From positions 1-64,000 of the forward strand of contig JBFMFR010000042.1 of assembly GCA_040752025.1 (NCBI GenBank): a DNA stretch of 64,000 bases, written 5' to 3'. Position numbers and translations under genes: made by a program. Position 1 is the stretch's first letter. Each line of letters starts with the position of its first letter. The notes below the pieces were generated by a model. The model had not been told where the DNA came from and did no database searches. It was given only the letters and a program-made list of their open reading frames with translations. This document shows, in pieces, positions 35,127-43,273 of this stretch. The stretch is from JBFMFR01 sp040752025. GTDB lineage: Bacteria; Chloroflexota; Anaerolineae; Anaerolineales; UBA4823.

Positions 35127-35816
35127 ATGGATCTGCCTGAGCGTGCAATGGGCGTTCACGAGCGGTTGCTCCAGTTTTATGGTTATCCGGAATGGCGCAA
35201 TCCACTTCCACCTCTAGATGAGCTGGTCTCGACAATCCTCTCGCAGAACACGAACGATAAAAACCGTGATCGCGCTTTTGATGCATTGCGTAAGCGTTTC
35301 CCCACCTGGGAAGCTGTTCGCGATGCTAGTGAGGAGGATGTTATTGAGGCTATTCGCCCGGCCGGGTTGGCAAATCAGAAGGGGGCTCGCATCCAGCAAG
35401 TATTGCACCAGATCACGGCGGAGCGCGGCGGCCTGGACCTGAGTTTCCTGGCGGGATTGGATACTCAGGCAGCAACTGATTGGCTGATGAGGTTCAAAGG
35501 GGTTGGGCCAAAGACTGCTGCGATCGTGCTACAATTTTCCCTGAGCAAACCGGCTTTTCCGGTAGATACGCACATCTATCGGGTTACAGGGCGGTTGGGT
35601 TTGCGCCCAGATGGGATGAGTGCCGATCAGGCACACTTGCACTTGAGCAAACTCTTTCGACCTGAAGCCTATTACCCTGTGCACCTCAATATAATCCGCC
35701 TGGGCCGTGAGGTGTGCCATGCTCGCCGCCCGGAATGTCCTCTTTGCCCGCTTCGGGATTTGTGTGATTACTATGCTGAGCATGTGACAGTTGAGGAAGA
35801 AGGTAATTATGAGTAA
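35127..35816 (+). CDS. nth: Endonuclease III (DNA glycosylase/AP lyase)
   Basis: A 229-residue HhH-GPD enzyme. LVSTILSQNTNDKNRDRAF is the N-terminal helix motif. MRFKGVGPKTAAIVLQFSL contains the catalytic Lys, and AFPVDTHIYRVTGRLG the catalytic Asp. CHARRPECPLCPLRDLCDYY gives C-x6-C-x2-C-x5-C for the 4Fe-4S cluster. It excises oxidised pyrimidines. The start ATG has AAGGGA upstream. Its stop overlaps the next gene's start by 8 bases. Linkage to a histidine kinase is unusual for nth. Confidence 0.92.
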   Translation: MDLPERAMGVHERLLQFYGYPEWRNPLPPLDELVSTILSQNTNDKNRDRAFDALRKRFPTWEAVRDASEEDVIEAIRPAGLANQKGARIQQVLHQITAERGGLDLSFLAGLDTQAATDWLMRFKGVGPKTAAIVLQFSLSKPAFPVDTHIYRVTGRLGLRPDGMSADQAHLHLSKLFRPEAYYPVHLNIIRLGREVCHARRPECPLCPLRDLCDYYAEHVTVEEEGNYE

Positions 35817-37623
35817 ACCCCCTTTGCAGGAAAAGATCGATGCTTTGAAGTCAGCCTTGCGCAGTGTAAAGCCTGAGCGCCCGACGGATGCAGCCAGCCA
35901 GGGTTTGCGAGCAGCCCACCAGTACCTGAATGAACTGGCTGATGAGTTGAAAGTTCACGAGGATCAGATTCGTTTATCGGCCTTGTACAAAGTCTCTCAA
36001 GTACTGGGCACTTCACTGGATCTGGATCAGGTTCTTACACAGGTGATGGATGCCGTGATTGGGTTGACAGGGGCGGAACGTGGCTTTTTGGTGTTGTTAG
36101 AAGCGGCTTCGAAAGATTGGAAACTGCGGGCGGCGCGGAATCTGAGTCAGGAGACTCTTGAGCGGCAGGATATGGCAATCAGCCGCACGGTGATTGACAC
36201 GGTTTTGGAAAGCGGAGAGGGCCTGGTCACCACCGATGCCCGTTCAGATCCGCGTTTCTCGGAAACCGAGTCGGTTGTGTTTTATGCTTTACGCTCGATC
36301 ATGTGCGCGCCTCTGATGGCGCGAGGCCAGGTGATAGGGGCGATCTATGTGGATAACCGCGCTCAAGTGGGCTTGTTTGAGAAAGACGATCTGGAGATGC
36401 TGGGAGCCCTGGCTGCTCAGGCTGCCATTGCTATCGAAAACGCGCGGTTATATACAACGACGGACCAGGCCCTTGCACAGCGTGTTACCGAGTTGGAAAC
36501 CCTGGCGCAGATGGATCGTGAGTTGAACCGGCGTTTGGATTTGGGGCATGTACTTGAAATTACGCACCGGTGGGTGATGCGCCATGCCAGGGCAGGGCAG
36601 GTTTGGGTCATCCTGGCGGAGGATGGTAATCTGGAAGGCGAGGTGACTACCTATCCGGCAGACGAACTGGATTTGAAAGATGCTTTAGTACTGCGAGCGT
36701 TTTCTGAAAGCACTGATCAGAATGTGCCTGCTACAGATGGAGATCCGGCCCGGTTGGCGATGCCGATTTTGCGGGGCAGCAAGCTGATGGGCGCGGTGCT
36801 GATACAACGCGAGGAGACATTTGACCAAGGAGAAATTGAGTTCCTGGGATATTTGCTCGGGCGCGCAGGAACAGCAATTCAGAACGCGCAACTTTACGAT
36901 GCCGTGCAGAAAATGAGTGACGCTAAAACACAGTTTATTTCAGTGGTGACTCATGAGCTGCGCGTACCGATGACATCCATCAAGGGCTATGCTGATTTAT
37001 TGCGTCAGGGTGTAGTTGGATCGGTGAACGAACAGCAGGTCAGTTTCTTAGATGTGATTCGAAGCAATGTAGAGCGCATGTCCACGTTGGTCTCCGATCT
37101 TTCTGACATCTCGAAGATTGAATCTGGGCGGATCAAGGTCGTCAGTTCACTGATCCCCTTGCGAGTGTATGTGGAAGATGCTCTGCGGAGCTTGCGCCCG
37201 AAGATGGATGAGAAACAACTGGTTGTCGATGTGGATGTGTCTGGCGATTTGCCACAAGTTTACGCGGACTATAATCGCTTGATGCAGATATTAACAAATC
37301 TGCTGTCCAACGCGGCGAAGTTCACCCCGGAAGGCGGCCATATTCAAATCGCTGCTCATCCCCAGGCTGATATGATGCGCGTCGAGGTCACAGATACTGG
37401 TATTGGTATCAGCCACCAGGATCAGAGCCAAATATTCTCTCAGTTCTTCCGGTCTGAAGATCCGGCGGTGCGCAATGAGGCTGGCTGGGGTCTGGGATTG
37501 AGTGTAACGAAACGTTTGGTCGAGCTAATGGGAGGTACAATTGGTTTCAATAGCGAATTGGGCCAGGGCACTACCTTCTGGTTTACCTTGCCCACCTCCG
37601 CTCCTCCAGAATCATCCGAATAG
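35809..37623 (+). CDS. Double-GAF sensor histidine kinase
   Basis: A 604-residue soluble kinase. A helical N-terminal segment of about 55 residues precedes a GAF domain at about 60-210 (RGFLVLLEAASKDWKLRAAR). A second, more degenerate GAF-like region lies at about 225-365, HisKA at about 375-440 with FISVVTHELRVPMTSIKGYA (His382), then ILTNLLSNAAKFTPEGG (N box), VTDTGIGIS (G1) and WGLGLSVTKRLVELMGG (G2). The ATG at 35809 has AAGAAGG upstream, and its first codons overlap the nth stop, so it is translationally coupled. A GTP- or cyclic-nucleotide-binding role for the GAF is possible but not shown. No response regulator lies nearby. Confidence 0.93.
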   Translation: MSKPPLQEKIDALKSALRSVKPERPTDAASQGLRAAHQYLNELADELKVHEDQIRLSALYKVSQVLGTSLDLDQVLTQVMDAVIGLTGAERGFLVLLEAASKDWKLRAARNLSQETLERQDMAISRTVIDTVLESGEGLVTTDARSDPRFSETESVVFYALRSIMCAPLMARGQVIGAIYVDNRAQVGLFEKDDLEMLGALAAQAAIAIENARLYTTTDQALAQRVTELETLAQMDRELNRRLDLGHVLEITHRWVMRHARAGQVWVILAEDGNLEGEVTTYPADELDLKDALVLRAFSESTDQNVPATDGDPARLAMPILRGSKLMGAVLIQREETFDQGEIEFLGYLLGRAGTAIQNAQLYDAVQKMSDAKTQFISVVTHELRVPMTSIKGYADLLRQGVVGSVNEQQVSFLDVIRSNVERMSTLVSDLSDISKIESGRIKVVSSLIPLRVYVEDALRSLRPKMDEKQLVVDVDVSGDLPQVYADYNRLMQILTNLLSNAAKFTPEGGHIQIAAHPQADMMRVEVTDTGIGISHQDQSQIFSQFFRSEDPAVRNEAGWGLGLSVTKRLVELMGGTIGFNSELGQGTTFWFTLPTSAPPESSE

Positions 37624-37693
37624 ATTTGAACGAAAACCAGATTATCCAGTTATGCTAACGTTTTAGCACAAGCCTTTCTGAGGAGGATTGCCA

Positions 37694-38296
37694 ATGGCAG
37701 AGCGCAAATTCGGTAGTCGCCACCCTTTGTTGTTCTATCGCCGTACGATGGATCGTGTTTGGAAGATCACATTCGTTTTGGGTTTAGTGCTGGCAGCCGT
37801 CTGGAGGTGGTCTTTGCTCGGAGAAACCATGATCCTGGGAATTAGCAGCCGAGTCTGGTTTCTGGCAATAGCAGCGCTGTCTTTCTTTCTCAGTGCCTTC
37901 GCCTTCATGTCGCGTTTCAAGGCCTACGTCCAGGTCCATCGTGACTATTTGAGCGTAGTGACTCCGTTCCTGGGTTTTCGGGTTTCCTACAGGCGTATGC
38001 GTACGGCTTATCCGGTGTTATTGCAGCAGCTTTTCCCCCCGAACGAGGCACGCAGGGCCGAACGACAATATTTGGAACCGTTCTATGGGAAAACGGTCAT
38101 CGTTGTAGAGATGCGGGGCTTCCCGATCGATCCAAGATTGCTGAAGCTCTTTTTGCCGTCTCAGATGTTCTCGCCTCGGGCAAACGGCCTGGTTTTTTTA
38201 GTGCCGGATTGGATGGGGTTCAGCACCGAGCTAGATTCTTTTCATGGAACCTGGATGCAAGCGCAGCGCGATAGAGCAAAAGAAAAAGCATATTGA
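37694..38296 (+). CDS. Small membrane protein of unknown function, PH-like
   Basis: A 200-residue protein with two hydrophobic segments at about 25-75 (FVLGLVLAAVWRW and LAIAALSFFLSAFAF), then a soluble domain whose alternating strands (YVQVHRDYLSVVTPFLGFRV; KTVIVVEMRGFPIDPRLL) resemble a bacterial PH domain. GAGGAGG is correctly placed before the ATG at 37694. Function is unknown. It follows the histidine kinase by 70 bp on the same strand. Confidence 0.7.
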   Translation: MAERKFGSRHPLLFYRRTMDRVWKITFVLGLVLAAVWRWSLLGETMILGISSRVWFLAIAALSFFLSAFAFMSRFKAYVQVHRDYLSVVTPFLGFRVSYRRMRTAYPVLLQQLFPPNEARRAERQYLEPFYGKTVIVVEMRGFPIDPRLLKLFLPSQMFSPRANGLVFLVPDWMGFSTELDSFHGTWMQAQRDRAKEKAY

Positions 38297-38456
38297 GGGA
38301 TTGGGCTGTGAAAAATGTCACATACATTATGAGTAATATCATCCTGAACTTATGATATTTGACAATGACCACTGAGGTTGGGATTAGGTATCATACCATT
38401 AGAGAGAAACGGGGGTAAAGAGCAAGTTGCTCATCGCTGTTTCCTCCTTTGGCGAA

Positions 38457-38495
38457 AGCCTCCGCCGGGTACTCCTCACCGCCCTGGCGGAGGCT
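38457..38495. other. 10-bp perfect hairpin in a convergent gap
   Basis: AGCCTCCGCC (38457-38466) and GGCGGAGGCT (38486-38495) form a perfect 10-bp stem with a 19-base loop, lying between convergent genes. There is no T tract on either side. It may block transcription or protect the 3' end of either mRNA. The rest of the 246-base gap shows no gene. Confidence 0.45.
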
Positions 38496-38542
38496 ACGCG
38501 TTATGCGAGAACCAGATGGAGATTGCGATTATGTGAAATAGG

Positions 38543-40465
38543 CTAAAATCCGCTATCGGTTGTAGGTAGAACGATCGTGAAAGTGGTGCCCTGACCAAGA
38601 TTCGAATCAACCCAGATGCGCCCCTGGTGGTTTTCTACGATTGACTTGACAATTGCCAATCCTAGGCCTGTTCCAGGAGTATCGCTTGGGATGTTGCTGG
38701 CACGATAAAATTTGTCAAAGATGTAAGGTTGGTCTGCTGGGGGAATACCAGGCCCATTATCGGATACCTGTAGAATTATTTGTTCGCTTTCAGCTTGGGC
38801 TCGAATAGTCACCTGGCCATTCTCGGGTGTGTATTTGATCGAGTTGGAGATCAGGTTGCTCAACATTTGTCGTAAGCGAACGGGATTCCCTAAAACCTGG
38901 GGTAATGTTTCTGGAATTTCGAGGCGTAATTCCAGAGACTTTTGTTGAGCTCGACTGCGCAGGCCGTCAACTGCATAGTGAATGATGGCAGAGAAGGGCA
39001 CGATTTCATTTCGAGCGTCGAAGCCGGCTTCGATACGACCCAGGTCGAGCAGATCATTAATCAGTGAGGTGATGTTTTGAACGCTGATTTGAACCCGGCG
39101 AATGAACTCTTTTTGCTGGTCATTGACTGCGCCCACCCGGTCAATCAGTTCTACGTATCCAAGGATGGCTGTCAAGGGGGAGCGCAAATCATGGGAGACG
39201 GTGTTCACGAAATCGCTCTTGATGCGGTCCAGTTCTTTGAGGTGGGTGATGTCTTGCATGGTCACCACCAGACCAATTTCTGGGATTGGCGTGATTTGGG
39301 CGTTCAGGACACGGCCATCCTGAAGCGCAATCTCTGTGCGAGAAGGAGCGGCTTGATCTTCTCGTAGAATCTCTAGCAGTTCCTGGTGGTGCAAAACTTC
39401 TTTCAAGCGTCTGCCGGTCAGGTTCTTTTCTTCAATCTCAAAGGCTTCACGAGCTTTACGGTTGATCAACAAAATCCGGCGATCCAGATCTACTACAATC
39501 ACGCCTTCCTCGATGTTGGTCAAAATCGATTCGAGTTTGTTCCGTTCTAACTCGCTGTTCGAATAAAGACGAGCATTTTCAATCGCAATAGTGGCGTAAT
39601 CGGCCAGCGCGGATACCAGGGTAATGTGATAGTCGGTAAAGGGTTTGCGACCCTGGCGATTGTCGACTTCCAGTGCTCCGATAACGCGCTCTTGCACAAC
39701 CAGGGGCACGTAAATGATGGTATATACCAGGTAGGATGTTTTGATTTTACGCGGAGTCTGCTCATCTAGCATGACCGGTTTGCCAGTGCGTAGCACCTGA
39801 CCGGCCAGAGAGTCGCGGATAGGCAGGCGAAATGTTCGCACGAAATCTTCCTGGAAGTTGCGGCTGGCACGCATGTAAAGTTCGCCGGACCCCTCGTCCA
39901 AAAGTAACAAACTTCCCTCTTCTGCTCCGGTCAGCTCTACGGCCGCGTCTACTACGGCTTTCAAGACATCGTCCAGGTTGAGCAGGGATGTGACTTGTCG
40001 ACCTACGCGCTGTATCGACTCCAGCCCATTGACTCGGTTACGCAGGTTGGATGTGTCGCGCTTGGCAACCAATTTGATTTGAGAGTTTACCCATTGGCGC
40101 CGTTCCAGGGCGCGCTTGACCGTAGCAAGCACTTCACCTGTGCGCACCGGCGGTTTGAGATAATCGGCATATCCGTGACGGAAAGCCGTCAGGACACCGG
40201 CCTCAGAGTGCTTATGCGGCAGCAAGATGATAGGTAGGAAGGGATCCTTTTCGATGAGTTGGTTGACCAAGTCGATGGTGTCACGCCCTTCCAGTTGATC
40301 ATTCATGATCACCAGATCCGGCAAGCTGTCTTTCAGAGTCGTCTGAACAGCCTGCCACTCTGTAACCAGGGTCACTTGATACCCAGCCGCGGATAATGAT
40401 GCTCGCTCGAGCAGTTGTCCGGTTACAGGGTCAGAAACAATGAGCAATACGTTTTCGTTAGTCAT
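38543..40465 (-). CDS. Pseudo-receiver-GAF-PAS hybrid histidine kinase
   Basis: A 640-residue protein. An N-terminal receiver-like domain (about 1-125) is followed by a GAF domain at about 165-310 (EGSLLLLDEGSGELYMRASR), PAS at about 320-400 (GVIVVDLDRRILLINRKARE), HisKA at about 410-475 with NTVSHDLRSPLTAILGY (His425), then MLSNLISNSIKYTPENG, DNGPGIPP and GTGLGLAIVKSIVENHQGRI. In the receiver the aligned phospho-acceptor is Asn (PDLVIMND) and the conserved Lys is displaced (ADYLKPPV), so it probably cannot be phosphorylated in the normal way. It is downstream of a second pseudo-receiver gene on the same strand. Confidence 0.92.
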   Translation of the reverse strand: MTNENVLLIVSDPVTGQLLERASLSAAGYQVTLVTEWQAVQTTLKDSLPDLVIMNDQLEGRDTIDLVNQLIEKDPFLPIILLPHKHSEAGVLTAFRHGYADYLKPPVRTGEVLATVKRALERRQWVNSQIKLVAKRDTSNLRNRVNGLESIQRVGRQVTSLLNLDDVLKAVVDAAVELTGAEEGSLLLLDEGSGELYMRASRNFQEDFVRTFRLPIRDSLAGQVLRTGKPVMLDEQTPRKIKTSYLVYTIIYVPLVVQERVIGALEVDNRQGRKPFTDYHITLVSALADYATIAIENARLYSNSELERNKLESILTNIEEGVIVVDLDRRILLINRKAREAFEIEEKNLTGRRLKEVLHHQELLEILREDQAAPSRTEIALQDGRVLNAQITPIPEIGLVVTMQDITHLKELDRIKSDFVNTVSHDLRSPLTAILGYVELIDRVGAVNDQQKEFIRRVQISVQNITSLINDLLDLGRIEAGFDARNEIVPFSAIIHYAVDGLRSRAQQKSLELRLEIPETLPQVLGNPVRLRQMLSNLISNSIKYTPENGQVTIRAQAESEQIILQVSDNGPGIPPADQPYIFDKFYRASNIPSDTPGTGLGLAIVKSIVENHQGRIWVDSNLGQGTTFTIVLPTTDSGF

Positions 40466-40484
40466 TCAGTCTGCATGTAAGTAA

Positions 40485-40505
40485 TGCTTGCAATGAGAGC
40501 AAGCA
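40485..40505. other. Small hairpin upstream of the hybrid kinase gene
   Basis: TGCTTGC (40485-40491) pairs with GCAAGCA (40499-40505) over a 7-base loop, within the 66-base gap between the two minus-strand signalling genes. The hybrid kinase start has no visible ribosome site, so the structure may affect its translation. Confidence 0.35.
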
Positions 40506-40531
40506 CCTAATTGTGACAAAAGGATAATATT

Positions 40532-41716
40532 TTATGATCCAACCTTCTCAGTAGTCCCCAAGGTTTCAATGGATTCCGACATGGTGCGCAGGTTTTCCAT
40601 CGCGGTTCGCAGGAACTCCTTCTGAGTAGCATTCAAACGCATGTTTTCTCCCACCAGTAAGGAATCAATTGCTTTGAGGGCATTTTTCAGGGGAGGTGTC
40701 AGGTCATTATGTATGTTCTGAATAGCTTCCTCTTTGGCGCGTTCGTTGGCCTGGGCTGCCTCTGCCACTTGCTGGAGCGAACGGGCGCGTTCTTCCAGGG
40801 CGCGAAAGAGCCTGGCGTTTACGAGGGAAATCGAAGCGTAATCGGCAACAGCTTCCAGCAGTGTTCGGTTGCTGGGGCTGAAGGGGGTCGGCGCTTTGCG
40901 CACTACAACCAACAATCCAACCACTTCTTTCTTCAACTTCACGGGAACTACCAGGGCGGACTGGCCTAATTGGGAAACTTTAAAGCGGGCCAAAGGCTCC
41001 CCATAGATCGAGAGGGTTTCGCCTGACAATGCTACCAGAGAACTGATCCCATCATCCCAGGGCTGGTTAAGCTTGGCGGCAATTGCTTTGGGCAAATTGC
41101 GTTGTCCGGCCAAAGTGAAGACTTTGCCACGCTCCTCGCGCAGTAATAGCCAGCCACAGTCAGCTTCAGTAACATAGACAGCCCCTTCAACAATCTTTTC
41201 GAATAACTCTCTCTGACTGGTGATGGAAGTGACCGCTTTGCCGATGGCGAAGATGGTGGTCAGCTCGCGCACGCGCTGCTGTAACTCGTCGTTGGTTTGC
41301 TTGAGCTGGCGCGCCAGAGTCTCTCGCTCGCGTCGCGAGCGCACTTGTTTGATCACGCGCTCGACTGCCGAAACGATCTCTGCTTCGCGTACAGGCCACA
41401 TCAGATAGTCCGTCGCACCTAATCTGAAGGCCTGGATCATGTCGCTTTCCATGCCTTTTTGCGCAAGGATGATCACAGGTGTATCTGAGTTCTGGGACAT
41501 GAGCGCCACGAGCAAATCTTTGCCGCTCAAATCGGGCAACCCGAGGTTGGCCATTACCAAATCGGGCGAGTAACGTGTGGCTTCCTGGATAGCTGAAGCC
41601 GCAGTACGAGCGATCTGAACTTGATAACCCAATGCCTGCAGCGTTTGGCGGGCGATCAAGTCACTGATTTCAGGATCGCTTTCGACCAGAAGGATGCGCT
41701 CACGAGAAGTCTTCAT
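40532..41716 (-). CDS. Pseudo-receiver-GAF protein with C-terminal DHp-like helices
   Basis: A 394-residue protein. The receiver-like domain is at about 1-125, a helical linker at 125-160, a GAF domain at about 160-310, then helices from about 325 containing QNIHNDLTPPLKNALKAI, which resembles a HisKA H-box. There is no ATPase domain. In the receiver, the acceptor site reads SPDLVMANLGLPDLSGK (Asn instead of Asp) and the conserved Lys is Trp (DYLMWPV). It lies 66 bp upstream of the hybrid kinase and may heterodimerise with it. The coding sequence is intact and ends in a normal stop, so this looks like a designed truncation rather than a damaged gene. Confidence 0.88.
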   Translation of the reverse strand: MKTSRERILLVESDPEISDLIARQTLQALGYQVQIARTAASAIQEATRYSPDLVMANLGLPDLSGKDLLVALMSQNSDTPVIILAQKGMESDMIQAFRLGATDYLMWPVREAEIVSAVERVIKQVRSRRERETLARQLKQTNDELQQRVRELTTIFAIGKAVTSITSQRELFEKIVEGAVYVTEADCGWLLLREERGKVFTLAGQRNLPKAIAAKLNQPWDDGISSLVALSGETLSIYGEPLARFKVSQLGQSALVVPVKLKKEVVGLLVVVRKAPTPFSPSNRTLLEAVADYASISLVNARLFRALEERARSLQQVAEAAQANERAKEEAIQNIHNDLTPPLKNALKAIDSLLVGENMRLNATQKEFLRTAMENLRTMSESIETLGTTEKVGS

Positions 41717-41818
41717 AGTTTAATCATAGCACGGATGTGGTGAAAACGGGAGGTCTTATGACTCCAGATATCTTTTGTCAAATTTTCGTTAGAATTGAGT
41801 AAAACTCATTGTAAATGC

Positions 41819-41848
41819 TTGACTTTTTACCCCTGTCCTATATACAAT
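41819..41848 (+). promoter_or_regulatory. Sigma-70-like promoter for the small ORF and baeRF gene
   Basis: TTGACT (41819-41824) is followed, after 16 or 18 bases, by TATACA (41841-41846) or TACAAT (41843-41848). The surrounding region is AT-rich. Expected transcription would start near 41855, giving a leader of about 50 bases before the small ORF. Confidence 0.6.
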
Positions 41849-41905
41849 CTATATAGGCAACCTGATATGGGGGTAGATCAATTATAAACAATTTGGAGCG
41901 ATTTT

Positions 41906-42046
41906 ATGAGATGTTTTGTTCGGATTTTGGCAACAAATACGATTGTCATGAAGGCGAAAGATGATGATGCTGAGAACGAGTATGCCAGTCCGAAGTTTTC
42001 CTGGATTCAAGTGGATTCGGATCCGGGAAATTTGTTCATCTGGTAA
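41906..42046 (+). CDS. Small ORF, 46 residues, unknown function
   Basis: ATG to TAA encodes 46 residues beginning MRCFVRILATNTIVMKAKDD and ending PGNLFIW. TGGAGCG lies six to eight bases before the ATG. A good promoter begins 87 bases upstream, and the next gene starts 58 bases after the stop with its own GAGGAGG. The product is mixed hydrophobic and acidic with no signal or membrane segment. It could be a real small protein or an upstream leader of the baeRF gene. I do not recognise it. Confidence 0.45.
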   Translation: MRCFVRILATNTIVMKAKDDDAENEYASPKFSWIQVDSDPGNLFIW

Positions 42047-42104
42047 TCTGTATCAGGAGGATGCCAGGTGAATCTCCACATACATTCTGAATGAGGAGGA
42101 TATT

Positions 42105-43205
42105 ATGCTGACAGAGCGCGACCTACAAGAACTATTAGGCTATCAAGCGAAGTCCCCTGTACTCAGCGTTTACCTGGACACAGACCCGGTTCGAGGTAAT
42201 GCTGATGCTTATAAGCTTCGCCTGCGCAGTATGCTCAAAGATAGCGAGCTCCCTGATGATGTAGATGCTGTGCTTCGTTACGTTGAGCGTGTATATGACT
42301 GGTCTGGGCGTGGCCTGGTGATCTTTTCCTGTGCCCCACAGAAGTTTCTCAAGGCTTTCCCCCTGGCTGTGCCTGTGCGTAGTCGAGTTCGGGTAAGCGA
42401 TCGGCCGCATGTCAAGCCGTTGATCGATCTGTTAGATTCGTATGGGGGGTATGGTGTTGTTCTGATTGATAAACAAGGGGCGCGTTTGTTTTCCTTCCAC
42501 CTGGGGGAATTGCGTGAGCAAGAAGGCGTTGTCGGAGAAAGTGTACGCCACACGAAGCGCGGAGGTGGTTCGCAATCGGTTGGACGCAGGGGGGGCGTTG
42601 CGGGGCAGACAGGCTATGCCGATGAAGTGGCAGAGCGCAACGTGCGCGAGGCGATTGAGTTTTCGACGCGTTTCTTCGCAGAGAACCATGTGCGCCGCAT
42701 TTTGATCGGCGGCACAGATGACAATGTGGCGCTATTTCGCAGTCAACTGCCGAAGGCCTGGCAGAGTCTGGTTGTGGGAAGTTTTTCAATCAGTATGGTT
42801 GCCAGCTATACCGAAGTGTTCGAGCGGGCCATGCAGGTTGGCAAGGAAGCCGAAACACTTCGGGAGAAGAAACTTGCCGGCGCTATGGTAACTGGCGCGG
42901 CCAAAGGGCGCGGTGGGGTTATCAATCTGGAAGAAACTTTGGATGCGATCCGCGAGGGCCGTGTGCAAACGCTGATGATTCGCGATGGCTTCCGTGCCCC
43001 GGGATACCGCTGCAAAGATTGCGCTTATGTCTCCTCTTTACCGATGAGTACCTGTCCGTTTTGCGGTGGGGAAACGGACGAGATACCTGATGCAGTCGAA
43101 CTGGCAGTACGCCAGGTGCTTCAGTCGGGTGGCGACGTTGAAGTTCTCTCGCAGGAGCAAGCAGTCAAAGGGTTTGAACAAATCGGAGCGATTTTGCGTT
43201 ACTAA
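42105..43205 (+). CDS. baeRF-family eRF1-like protein with zinc ribbon
   Basis: A 366-residue protein resembling the bacterial/archaeal eRF1-like (baeRF family 10) group. SPVLSVYLDTDP is the N-terminal strand motif, YGGYGVVLIDKQGARLFSFH the middle-domain start, RRILIGGTDDNVALFRSQLP the next conserved stretch, and GRVQTLMIRDGFRAPGYRC leads into a zinc ribbon with two CxxC pairs (CKDC, CPFC). A Gly-rich loop at about residues 152-171 (RGGGSQSVGRRGG) sits where eRF1 has its GGQ loop. Roles proposed for the family concern ribosome rescue or stress. GAGGAGG precedes the ATG. Confidence 0.82.
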   Translation: MLTERDLQELLGYQAKSPVLSVYLDTDPVRGNADAYKLRLRSMLKDSELPDDVDAVLRYVERVYDWSGRGLVIFSCAPQKFLKAFPLAVPVRSRVRVSDRPHVKPLIDLLDSYGGYGVVLIDKQGARLFSFHLGELREQEGVVGESVRHTKRGGGSQSVGRRGGVAGQTGYADEVAERNVREAIEFSTRFFAENHVRRILIGGTDDNVALFRSQLPKAWQSLVVGSFSISMVASYTEVFERAMQVGKEAETLREKKLAGAMVTGAAKGRGGVINLEETLDAIREGRVQTLMIRDGFRAPGYRCKDCAYVSSLPMSTCPFCGGETDEIPDAVELAVRQVLQSGGDVEVLSQEQAVKGFEQIGAILRY

Positions 43206-43224
43206 GCGCTTCGCAACCGTGAAG

Positions 43225-43273
43225 GCCCGGTAATTGGGAGACGGCATCTGCTATCCAATTACCGGGCTTTTTT
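43225..43273 (+). terminator. Rho-independent terminator after the baeRF gene
   Basis: A 13-bp perfect stem (43225-43237 with 43255-43267) and a 17-base loop are followed by six T residues. It ends the plus-strand baeRF transcript, and the same stem lies just past the stop of the convergent minus-strand gene. Confidence 0.85.
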
